The notes under the pieces were generated by a model. That model had not been told where the DNA came from and did no database searches. It saw only the letters and a list, made by a program, of their open reading frames with translations. From assembly GCF_024806835.1 (NCBI RefSeq), contig NZ_JANTYU010000005.1:1-64000 (forward strand): a DNA stretch of 64,000 nucleotides, given 5' to 3'. The stretch is from Xanthomonas sp. 3793 (GTDB lineage Bacteria; Pseudomonadota; Gammaproteobacteria; Xanthomonadales; Xanthomonadaceae). Position 1 is the stretch's first letter, and each line of letters begins with the position of its first letter. The translations under genes and the position numbers were made by a program. Shown one piece after another: positions 55,789 through 62,845 of this stretch.

Positions 55789-56910
55789 TCAAGCGCCCTG
55801 CAACGCAGCGCTGCGTTGGCGCACCGGCTTGGGCCGGCTGGGGAAGGCATGCCGCACGATCCGCCACATCACCTGGCCGAACTGACGCGGCAGCGAGCCG
55901 GTGTTGTAGTGCTGGCCGTAGCGCGCACAGATCTGCTTCACCTCGACCGCGATCTGCGCATAACGATTGGCCGGCAGGTCCGGGTAGAAGTGATGCTCGA
56001 TCTGGTGGCTCAGATTGCCCGACAGCACGTTCATCAGCTTGCCGCCTGTGAGGTTCGAGGATCCCCGCAGCTGACGCAGATACCAGTGACCGCGCGACTC
56101 GTTGCGGATCGACTCCTTCGGAAACACTTCCGCATCGGCAGTGAAGTGGCCGCAGAAGATGATCACGAAGGTCCAGATGCTGCGCAGCACGTTGGCGGCC
56201 AGGTTGCCCAGCAGCACGGTCAGGAAGAACGGGCCTGCCAGCAGCGGGAACACGATGTAGTCCTTGAGCATCTGGCGGCCGATCTTGCGGCCGACCGGCA
56301 GGAACGAGGCGCGCAACTCGGCCGCCTTCATCTTGCCCGCGAACCAGCGGCCCAGGCGCAGGTCCTGGATTGCCACACCCCATTCGAACAGCAACGCGAA
56401 CACCACCGCAATGAACGGCTGCAGCAGGTAGAACGGGCGCCAGCGCTGCTCGGGGAAGATGCGCAGCAGGCCGTAGCCGATGTCGTCGTCCATGCCGCGC
56501 ACGTTGGTATAGGTGTGGTGCTTGAAGTTGTGCGTCTTGCGCCAGTTGTCGCCGGTGGCAACGATGTCCCACTCGTAGGTGTTGCCGTTGAGCTGCGGGT
56601 CGCCCATCCAGTCGTACTGGCCGTGCATGACGTTGTGGCCCAGCTCCATGTTCTCCAGGATCTTGGACAGGGTCAGCAGCACCACGCCGGCGATCCAGGC
56701 CGGAATCAGCACGCTGTGCACGAACGCGCCCAGGAACAGCAGCGCGCGGCCAGCCACGCCGGTCCAGCGCACCGCCGCCACGATGCGGCGGATGTAACGC
56801 GCATCGGCGGCTCCGACCTGGGACTGCACGCGGGCGCGGATGGCATCGAGTTCGTCGCCGAAGGACTGCAGTTCGGCAGCGGACAGGGCGCGGTTATGGA
56901 CTCGGCTCAT
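55789..56910 (-). CDS. Membrane fatty acid desaturase
   Basis: Non-heme di-iron enzyme introducing a double bond into acyl chains in the inner membrane. The 373-residue protein has the three His boxes: HNVMHGQYDW (about 94), HNFKHHTYTN (about 131) and QIEHHFYPDLP (about 308). Four membrane segments lie between them. It is 9 bases downstream of the ferredoxin reductase gene, its likely electron donor. The pair probably answers to the divergent TetR regulator, as in the P. aeruginosa DesT-DesCB unit. Confidence 0.93.
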   Translation of the reverse strand: MSRVHNRALSAAELQSFGDELDAIRARVQSQVGAADARYIRRIVAAVRWTGVAGRALLFLGAFVHSVLIPAWIAGVVLLTLSKILENMELGHNVMHGQYDWMGDPQLNGNTYEWDIVATGDNWRKTHNFKHHTYTNVRGMDDDIGYGLLRIFPEQRWRPFYLLQPFIAVVFALLFEWGVAIQDLRLGRWFAGKMKAAELRASFLPVGRKIGRQMLKDYIVFPLLAGPFFLTVLLGNLAANVLRSIWTFVIIFCGHFTADAEVFPKESIRNESRGHWYLRQLRGSSNLTGGKLMNVLSGNLSHQIEHHFYPDLPANRYAQIAVEVKQICARYGQHYNTGSLPRQFGQVMWRIVRHAFPSRPKPVRQRSAALQGA

Positions 56911-56919
56911 GAGGATTCC

Positions 56920-57996
56920 TTACAGATCCAGGATCAGGTCAGTGCTCGGGGCACTGATGCACAGGCGGACCTGTGCGGTGGGTTCGTTGCTGCGCTCACC
57001 GGTCAACAGGTGGCGCGTGGTGCCGGACTGACGCGCGCAGGCGCAGCTGTTGCAGATGCCCATGCGGCAGCCGTGCTTCGGCCGCAGGCCTTGCGCTTCC
57101 AGCCCTTCCAGCAGCGACTGGCCGCGCGGCAGGGTCAGCGTACGGCCGCTGCGTGACAGCTGGACCTGCACCTCACCGGCTTCGCCGTCATCCAGCGCCG
57201 GCACGCTGAAGGCTTCGGCCTGAAACGCCGCCACCTGGCCTTCCAGCCGCGCGCGGGCTGCCTGCACGAAGCCGCCCGGCCCGCAGACCATGACGTGGCG
57301 GCTGGAGAGATCGGCGACCTGCTGCAACGGGTAGGTATCGATGCGCGCCGCTGGCGCGGCGCCTTCGCGAGTGGTCAGCAGCCGCACGCGCAGGCGCGGA
57401 TATGCAGCGGCCATCGCCTCGAATTCGTCGACAAAGCAGGCTTCGTCGCGCTGGCGCACCCAGTACAGCAGGTCCACGTCCATCGGCATGCCGGCCTGCG
57501 CGGCGGCCTGCAGCAGCGCGCGCATCGGGGTGATGCCCGAGCCGGCAGCCAGCAGCAACAGCGGCGTCGGGGCAGTCGGCAGCAACATGTCGCCGAAGGC
57601 CGGATCCAGCGACACCACCGTCCCGATCGGCGCATCGCCGGCCAGGTAGCGGCTGACCAGCCCGCCCTCGATCGCCTTGACGGTGATCGCCAGGCGGCCA
57701 TCGGCCAGCACGGTCGGGCTGTAGCTGCGCAGCAGGCGGCGGCCGTCGATCTCCACGCCCAGGCTCACGTGCTGGCCGGCCTGCAGGCCCTGCCAGTGGC
57801 CGTTGGCCTGAAGCACCAAGGTCACCGCGTCGCGGCTGGCGGTGCTGCGCTCGACCAGACGGGCCATCGGCCGATCCAGCGTCCACAGCGGATTGATCCG
57901 GGTTGCCCAGAAATCGAACAGCTGTGGCGACACCAGCCGGCGCGCCAGCCGTGCGGACAGCGGGGCTTTGCTCTTTGGAGTGGATGCCAGACTCAT
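56920..57996 (-). CDS. Ferredoxin reductase with C-terminal 2Fe-2S domain
   Basis: Electron-transfer partner of the desaturase. The 358-residue product has an FAD domain (LLRSYSPTVLADG), an NAD(P) domain (LLLLAAGSGITPMRALLQAA and HVMVCGPGGFVQAA). The ferredoxin domain (about 275-358) carries GCRMGICNSCACARQSG with the clustered Cys ligands. Two in-frame ATGs exist: 58014, and 57996. The latter is preferred because a -10 word TATAGT (58009-58004) ends just upstream, which would put the ATG at or next to the transcript start (leaderless). No ribosome site is seen for either. Confidence 0.9.
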   Translation of the reverse strand: MSLASTPKSKAPLSARLARRLVSPQLFDFWATRINPLWTLDRPMARLVERSTASRDAVTLVLQANGHWQGLQAGQHVSLGVEIDGRRLLRSYSPTVLADGRLAITVKAIEGGLVSRYLAGDAPIGTVVSLDPAFGDMLLPTAPTPLLLLAAGSGITPMRALLQAAAQAGMPMDVDLLYWVRQRDEACFVDEFEAMAAAYPRLRVRLLTTREGAAPAARIDTYPLQQVADLSSRHVMVCGPGGFVQAARARLEGQVAAFQAEAFSVPALDDGEAGEVQVQLSRSGRTLTLPRGQSLLEGLEAQGLRPKHGCRMGICNSCACARQSGTTRHLLTGERSNEPTAQVRLCISAPSTDLILDL

Positions 57997-58005
57997 AGGT
58001 CGCAC

Positions 58006-58033
58006 TATACGCATGCATGCACATGCGTGTATA
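58006..58033. promoter_or_regulatory. Operator candidate between desaturase operon and TetR gene
   Basis: CGCATG (58010-58015) and CATGCG (58022-58027) form a perfect inverted repeat with a 6-base centre, extended by TATA on both sides. It overlaps the likely -35/-10 region of the reductase gene and lies 60 bases before the divergent TetR ATG, the usual place for a DesT/FabR-like repressor site. Confidence 0.6.
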
Positions 58034-58088
58034 CAGTTGTATATTCCCAGAAGGGCTATGATTCATCCCCTCGCCCGGCCGCCGCCCC

Positions 58089-58736
58089 ATGACCTCCATC
58101 GCCCTGCCTTCCCACGACGCGCCGCCGTCACGCAAGCCGGCGATTTCACGCGAGGACCTGATTGCCGCGGCGCTGTCGCTGATCGGCCCGCACCGCAGCC
58201 TGTCCACGCTGAGCCTCAGGGAAGTGGCACGCGAGGCCGGCATTGCGCCAAACAGCTTCTACCGCCAGTTCCGCGACATGGATGAGCTCGCGGTAGCGCT
58301 GATCGATCTGGCCGGCCGCTCGCTGCGCACCATCATCGGGCAGGCCCGCCAGCGCGCCACCTCCACCGACCGCAGCGTGATCCGCGTGTCCGTGGAGGCG
58401 TTCATGGAGCAGCTGCGCGCCGACGACAAGCTGCTGCACGTGCTGCTGCGCGAAGGCGCGGTGGGCTCGGATGCCTTCAAGCAGGCGGTGGAGCGCGAGC
58501 TGACCTATTTCGAAGACGAACTGCGCGTGGACCTGATCCGCCTGGCCGCCGCCGACAACGCCAAGTTGCACGCACCGGCGCTGGTGTCCAAGGCGATCAC
58601 CCGCCTGGTCTTTGCGATGGGAGCGGTGGCGATGGACTCACCGCCGGAAAAGGACCCGGAACTGATCGAACAGATCTCGCAGATGCTGCGCATGATTCTG
58701 ACCGGCGCGCGTACGCTGGGCACCCACGGCGGCTGA
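58089..58736 (+). CDS. TetR-family repressor (FabR/DesT-like)
   Basis: A 215-residue regulator. The N-terminal HTH (SREDLIAAALSLIGPHRSLSTLSLREVAREAGIAPNSFYRQFRDMDELAVAL) is close to FabR/DesT, including the NSFYRQFRD recognition helix. The C-terminal helical domain would bind acyl-CoA or acyl-ACP. It is divergent from the reductase-desaturase pair and probably represses it in response to the saturation state of acyl chains, as known for DesT. Confidence 0.92.
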   Translation: MTSIALPSHDAPPSRKPAISREDLIAAALSLIGPHRSLSTLSLREVAREAGIAPNSFYRQFRDMDELAVALIDLAGRSLRTIIGQARQRATSTDRSVIRVSVEAFMEQLRADDKLLHVLLREGAVGSDAFKQAVERELTYFEDELRVDLIRLAAADNAKLHAPALVSKAITRLVFAMGAVAMDSPPEKDPELIEQISQMLRMILTGARTLGTHGG

Positions 58737-59203
58737 GCGCGGCTCACGGCACCTCGTGCGCAGTTGTCAGGCGGCTGCTGACCGGGTGCTCATCACCACA
58801 GCGATCCATGCTGCACGCCGCATCGCAAACCAGGCGCATCCGCCTGGCGTTGCGCTCCATCGGCTTGTTCGCCGCTCTCATTCTTCGGACGGCAGCCTGC
58901 TGGCGGCTTACGTCTTGCACCCTGCGCAGTGAATGGCCGGCCGGGCGGCTGTGCGCGGCAGGCGCGCGATTGGCGCGAGGTCATCACGGCAACCCATCCA
59001 CCGAAGCACACTGATCGCCCATTCCCCGGCGCCCTACTCGCGCAACATCGGCCTCGTGTGCACAGCCACGCATCGACAACCCCAGCACCAAACATGCAGA
59101 CGATTATCCAACCACTCCAAGCCTTATCCATCCCCGGCCCGCACTTTCAATCGCCAAACTGCCAGCACCTGAAAAAACATAATCAATTATTTTCATAAAG
59201 TGC
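58737..59203. other. Gene-free region upstream of the candidate small RNA
   Basis: About 470 bases with no coding pattern. It ends in an A/T-rich tract (59170-59200) that may act as an UP element for the promoter at 59204-59232. Confidence 0.45.
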
Positions 59204-59232
59204 TTGCATAACCAAAAACCTGCAGGTAATGT
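59204..59232 (+). promoter_or_regulatory. Sigma-70 promoter of the candidate small RNA
   Basis: TTGCAT (59204-59209), a 17-base spacer and TAATGT (59227-59232), preceded by a strongly A/T-rich stretch that is unusual in this genome. No coding gene follows before the terminator at 59429-59464. Confidence 0.55.
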
Positions 59233-59238
59233 TCGCGC

Positions 59239-59464
59239 CCTACGCAGCACTGCCTGCACCCGGACCTGACGCACTCTCATGCACACCAGCCATTCCATCC
59301 AACGCAATCGACTGCCCGGCGCCCTTGGCGCGGCATCGTTTGCGTGCACGGCCAAACAGGACGTGCGCACCATCATCGGCTGATGTCCTGATTCAAGGAG
59401 ATCGGTCACCCGATCTCCGAGGCACGCGAACGCTCTCGGATGCTGCATCCGGGGGCGTTTTCGT
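59239..59464 (+). ncRNA. Candidate small non-coding RNA
   Basis: From the predicted start near 59239 to the terminator, about 220 bases carry no gene. The 3' half has GGAGATCGG-TCAC-CCGATCTCC (59397-59418), a perfect 9-bp hairpin with the GGAG sequence sequestered. The terminator stem follows 10 bases later. This promoter / hairpin / terminator order is typical of a trans-acting sRNA. An unrelated leader is the alternative. Unnamed; I do not recognise the family. Confidence 0.5.
59429..59464 (+). terminator. Intrinsic terminator of the candidate small RNA
   Basis: AACGCTCTCGGATG, loop CTG, CATCCGGGGGCGTT pairs over 14 bp (two G-U pairs) and is followed by TTTCGTT. The U-tract is short but the stem is very stable. 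Confidence 0.75.
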
Positions 59465-59576
59465 TATGCGTTCGCAGCGAACCTGTGAATGACCGCAGTT
59501 GAAACCCGGGCATGGACTGCCCGACAACAGGGATGTTGGATTGCCACGAGGCGCGACAGCGCTGTGCCCAGGTTTC

Positions 59577-59591
59577 GGGCACGGGTGGTGC
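59577..59591 (+). promoter_or_regulatory. Sigma-54-type promoter of the slipin-rtcB unit
   Basis: GGGCACG-GGTG-GTGC fits TGGCACG-N4-TTGC at 6 of 7 and 3 of 4 positions, with the GG and GC doublets 12 bases apart as required. Predicted start near 59603. An inverted repeat GGTGC / GCACC (59587-59604) overlaps it, and GTGCCC / GGGCAC (59564-59582) covers the -24 element. RNA-ligase operons are known to be controlled by the sigma-54 activator RtcR, which supports the call. No rtcR gene lies in the window. Confidence 0.5.
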
Positions 59592-59611
59592 GTGGTCATG
59601 CACCGACTGAA

Positions 59612-59634
59612 TTGCCGTTTTAATAAAACGGTAA
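59612..59634 (+). other. Hairpin near the 5' end of the slipin-rtcB transcript
   Basis: TTGCCGTTTT-AAT-AAAACGGTAA gives a 10-bp stem (one G-U) about 10 bases after the predicted sigma-54 start. It could cap the 5' end of the transcript or be an early attenuation element (weak U-run). Confidence 0.5.
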
Positions 59635-59738
59635 TCGGAAACAATGCGGAAGATCTTCAGCGGAGTGGAGTTTATTCCAACCGGTGCGTGCGGCTGTGCC
59701 GTGGCGTATATCGATATCTTTCTCGTGTTTCTCGTTTT

Positions 59739-59805
59739 GGGTAACGGCTCGTGGTCGAGCGGCGGCACTATCCGCAGGCGCGGTTCAATTCCGCATTACC
59801 CACCA
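59739..59805 (+). ncRNA. tRNA-like RNA 1 with encoded CCA and shrunken anticodon arm
   Basis: 67 bases that fold tRNA-like. The acceptor is GGGTAA / TTACCC (6 bp) followed by A-CCA, and the D arm is GCTC-GTGGTC-GAGC. A 4-bp GCGG / CCGC anticodon-position stem has a 6-base loop without the required U33. The T arm (CGCGG-TTCAATT-CCGCA) has a T-loop of canonical type and one mismatch. It cannot decode in the normal way, but the intact acceptor and CCA could be seen by tRNA-handling enzymes. It lies 488 bases before the slipin ATG. Confidence 0.6.
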
Positions 59806-59806
59806 C

Positions 59807-59876
59807 TGGATAGCTCAGAGGGTAGAGCAACAGATTTCAAATCTGTCTGTCGCGGGTTCGATTCCCGCTCCAAGCA
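59807..59876 (+). ncRNA. tRNA-like RNA 2 with UCA anticodon and broken acceptor stem
   Basis: Starts directly after the CCA of tRNA-like 1. The D arm GCTC/GAGC, a perfect 5-bp anticodon arm (ACAGA-TTTCAAA-TCTGT; anticodon TCA at 59837-59839, U33 and A37 present), a 5-base variable loop and a perfect T arm (GCGGG-TTCGATT-CCCGC) are canonical. The acceptor is not: only TGGA / TCCA pairs (4 bp) and no CCA follows. A selenocysteine tRNA would be longer, with an extra arm, so that label is unlikely. It may be a tRNA-derived decoy or regulator, or a decayed suppressor tRNA. Confidence 0.7.
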
Positions 59877-59920
59877 ATGACCTTCCCGGTCATTCCGGGG
59901 ACGCAAGTCCCTTTACGGAA
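59876..59920 (+). other. Two further RNA hairpins after the tRNA-like pair
   Basis: AATGACC-TTCCC-GGTCATT (59876-59894, 7 bp) directly follows tRNA-like 2. GGGAC-GCAA-GTCCC (59898-59911) has a GNRA tetraloop and an outer TTCCG / CGGAA stem. The two compete over two bases (59893-59894). They extend the structured leader by about 45 bases. Confidence 0.5.
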
Positions 59921-60226
59921 ACGCCCATGCCGCGTGCAATCACGCAATGCATCGCTTGAATGCACGCGGCAGCGGCGGCCTCGCCGGGCGGTTGCCCTGG
60001 ACGCGTCGCCCTGCGCTCGTCCGTGACTTCGCAAACCATCGCGGAGCTGCGGCAACGCATCGGCAGGCGCCAACAGCGCAGCGTGCCCCGCACGGCCGCC
60101 GTCACCGGCGTTTCCACCCTCCAACGCCGCGTTGCATCGGCACACGTTCGCCACCAGTCCGATCCGGGCGGCGCGACGGCAGTCCCTGCGGATCGGACCA
60201 CCAGAGCCAACCCAAGGAGAAGTGTC

Positions 60227-61348
60227 ATGTTCTGGAGCAAGAGGGTCGTGATCGGCGACGGCGAGCGCGGCCTGGTGTATCGGAATCGCCGGTTCGCGCG
60301 CGTGCTCGCGCCCGGCGTCTACCGCCTGTTCGACCCGCTGGGCCGTACCGAGGTCAGCGTCCACACCATCCACAGCGGCGAGGAGGTCGGCCGCGATGCC
60401 GACAGGCTGATCGACACGCTGGGCGCCGCATTGCCGCAGCACTTCGTGCTGGCGGACATCGGCAGCGCGCAGGTGGGCCTGCTGAGCCGCAACGGCAAGC
60501 TCGATCAGGTACTGCCACCGGGCACCCGCGCGCTGTACTGGCGCGGCGCAGCCACCATCGAGGTGCTGAGCCTGCCCTTGGCCGATGGCCTGCAGGTGCC
60601 GGGTGACGTGCAGCGACGCCTGCGTCAGCTCGGCACGTTGTCGCGCGTTGCCGTGTGCATGGACGTGCCCGCCGAGTCGCAGGGGCTGGTGTTCGTCGAC
60701 GGCAGGCTGATGGCACCCTTCGGCCCCGGCGCCTACGCGTTCTGGAATTTCCAGAAGAACGTGGTCATCGAGGTGATCGACCTACGCGTGCAGTCGGTCG
60801 AGGTCTCCGGCCAGGAACTGCTGACGCGCGACAAGGTCTCGCTGCGGGTCAATCTGGCAGCGAGCATGCGCGTCACCGATGCCGTGGCGATGCGCACGCG
60901 CGTGGCGAAGGCGGGCGACTACCTGTACCGCCAATTGCAGTATGGGTTGCGCCGCGCCGTTGCGTCCAAGACGCTGGACGAATTGCTGGGCGACAAGGCA
61001 TCGCTGGACGCGGATATCTTCGGCTATGTGCGTGGCAGCGTCGGCGGGTTCGGCATCGACGTGCTCGGCGTTGGCGTCAAGGACGTGATCCTGCCCGGCG
61101 AAATGCGCGCAATCCTCAATGCAGTGGTGCAGGCGGAGAAGCAGGCGCAAGCCAATGTGATCCGTCGGCGTGAGGAAGCCAATGCCACCCGCTCGTTGCT
61201 CAACACCGCCAAGCTGATCGAAGACAGCCCGGTACTGATGCGATTGAAGGAGCTGGAGGCGCTGGAAAAGGTCACCGAAAAGATCGACAAGCTCACCGTG
61301 TTCGGCGGCCTGGATGGCGTGCTGAAGCAGTTGGTGACGCTCAGATAG
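60227..61348 (+). CDS. Slipin (SPFH/band 7) family protein
   Basis: A 373-residue protein. A slipin-type N-terminus (MFWSKRVVIGDGERGLVYRNRRFARVLAPGVYRL) and a first beta-rich half lead to the band 7 core (NVVIEVIDLRVQSVEVSGQELLTRDKVSLRVNLAASMRVTD). A coiled-coil region (VVQAEKQAQANVIRRREEANATRSLL) follows. No clear membrane helix is present, unlike most slipins. AAGGAG is placed 8 bases before ATG 60227. Slipin next to rtcB is a recurrent pair in bacterial RNA-repair loci, where its role is unknown; a membrane platform is a guess. Confidence 0.88.
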   Translation: MFWSKRVVIGDGERGLVYRNRRFARVLAPGVYRLFDPLGRTEVSVHTIHSGEEVGRDADRLIDTLGAALPQHFVLADIGSAQVGLLSRNGKLDQVLPPGTRALYWRGAATIEVLSLPLADGLQVPGDVQRRLRQLGTLSRVAVCMDVPAESQGLVFVDGRLMAPFGPGAYAFWNFQKNVVIEVIDLRVQSVEVSGQELLTRDKVSLRVNLAASMRVTDAVAMRTRVAKAGDYLYRQLQYGLRRAVASKTLDELLGDKASLDADIFGYVRGSVGGFGIDVLGVGVKDVILPGEMRAILNAVVQAEKQAQANVIRRREEANATRSLLNTAKLIEDSPVLMRLKELEALEKVTEKIDKLTVFGGLDGVLKQLVTLR

Positions 61349-61405
61349 CCATGCGGGTGTGCGGCCAAGGGATTGGCCGCGCACCCGCGCAAAGGAATCA
61401 ACACC

Positions 61406-62629
61406 ATGAGTACTTCACAACAGTTCGAATGGCTGCACGCCGAAGGCAGCACCACTCCGATCAAGGGCTGGGTGCGTGGCGTACCGCTGGAAGAACAGGC
61501 GCATGCGCAGTTGCGCAATATCGCCGCGGTGCCGTTCGTCGGGCCGTGGGTGGCGGTGATGCCCGACGTGCACCTGGGCAAGGGCGCAACCGTGGGCTCG
61601 GTGATCCCGACCCGCGGCGCCATCATCCCGGCGGCCGTCGGCGTGGACATCGGCTGCGGCATGGCGGCAGTGCGTACCACGCTGCGGGCCAGCGACCTGC
61701 CCGACAATCTGGCGCAACTGCGCTCCAGCATCGAGCGTAGCGTGCCGGTGGGCAACGGCCGGGGTGGCGAGCATCGCAATCTGCCCGACAGCATCGACAC
61801 GCGGATCGCGCAATCGGGGCTGGTGCAGCGGCTGGAGGCGATCAAGCAGCAGCACCGGCGCATCCGTACCGACAAGCTGGCATGCCAGATCGGCACGCTG
61901 GGTGGCGGCAACCACTTCATCGAAGTCTGTCTGGACGAGACCGACGCGGTGTGGGTGATGTTGCACAGCGGCTCGCGTGGCACCGGCAACCTGATCGGCA
62001 CCTACTTCATCGAGCGGGCGCGCGAGCAACTGGCGCACCGCGTGCTGGGCTTTCATCTGCCCGACAAGGACCTGGCCTTTTTCATGCAGGGCGAGCGGTT
62101 GTTCGATGAGTACGTGGAAGCGGTGTCGTGGGCACAGGATTACGCCCGCGAAAATCGTGAAGCGATGATGGCTCGGGTGTTGGCGGAAATGCGCCACCGC
62201 CTGCCGAAGTTCCAGCTGGAGAAGCTGGCGGTCAACTGCCACCACAACTATGTGCAAAAGGAGACGCACCATGGCGAGGAATTGCTGATCACCCGCAAGG
62301 GCGCGGTAAGCGCCCGGACAGGCGAGCTGGGCATCATTCCCGGCAGCATGGGAACGCGCAGCTATATCGTGCGCGGGCTGGGCAACGCCGAGAGCTTCCA
62401 CAGCTGCAGCCATGGCGCGGGACGGGTGATGAGCCGAACCGCAGCGCGTGCGCAGATCACCCTGGCCCAGCACCGCGAGGCAACCGCACATGTGGAATGC
62501 CGCAAGGACGCGGCCGTGATCGACGAATCGCCTGCGGCATACAAGTCGATCGATGCGGTGATGGCTGCGCAGCAGGATCTTGTCGAGGTGCTGCACACGC
62601 TGCGCCAGGTGGTGTGTATCAAGGGGTGA
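61406..62629 (+). CDS. rtcB: RNA 3'-phosphate/5'-OH ligase RtcB
   Basis: Seals broken RNA (2',3'-cyclic or 3'-phosphate to 5'-OH) using GTP and Mn. The 407-residue protein has the metal and guanylylation motifs: MPDVHLGKGATVGSVIPT, VGVDIGCGM (Cys ligand), GTLGGGNHFIEV, MLHSGSRGTGN, CHHNYV and SCSHGAGRVMSR with the guanylylated His. The frame is complete. Start ATG 61406 has AAAGGA upstream. It lies 57 bases after slipin and is probably co-transcribed from the sigma-54 promoter. Targets are likely nicked tRNAs. Confidence 0.96.
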   Translation: MSTSQQFEWLHAEGSTTPIKGWVRGVPLEEQAHAQLRNIAAVPFVGPWVAVMPDVHLGKGATVGSVIPTRGAIIPAAVGVDIGCGMAAVRTTLRASDLPDNLAQLRSSIERSVPVGNGRGGEHRNLPDSIDTRIAQSGLVQRLEAIKQQHRRIRTDKLACQIGTLGGGNHFIEVCLDETDAVWVMLHSGSRGTGNLIGTYFIERAREQLAHRVLGFHLPDKDLAFFMQGERLFDEYVEAVSWAQDYARENREAMMARVLAEMRHRLPKFQLEKLAVNCHHNYVQKETHHGEELLITRKGAVSARTGELGIIPGSMGTRSYIVRGLGNAESFHSCSHGAGRVMSRTAARAQITLAQHREATAHVECRKDAAVIDESPAAYKSIDAVMAAQQDLVEVLHTLRQVVCIKG

Positions 62630-62631
62630 CC

Positions 62632-62653
62632 AAGGGCCGCAATAGCGGCCTTT
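62632..62653 (+). terminator. Intrinsic terminator after rtcB
   Basis: AAGGGCCGC-AATA-GCGGCCTTT, a 9-bp stem with one G-U pair ending in TTTG, two bases after the rtcB stop. It ends the slipin-rtcB transcript. Confidence 0.7.
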
Positions 62654-62845
62654 GTTTCGCGACACTGTGCGATGGCATCACTGCAGAATGTCGGCGGCCT
62701 CATCCGCAAGCGCGCATGCACAGTTCAGGCATGTCGCGACGCCACTCACATCAAAGCACAAGCGTTTCACTCCCGCGCCGCCATGGTTGCGCCACATTCG
62801 CGGCCTGCCCTCGCAGGCGGCATCCATCAGGTAACCGGAGGCGGC

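Noticed and set aside
59807..59876. Selenocysteine tRNA because of the UCA anticodon
   Set aside because: The gene lacks the long acceptor/T helix and extended variable arm of tRNA-Sec, and no selA/selB is seen nearby.
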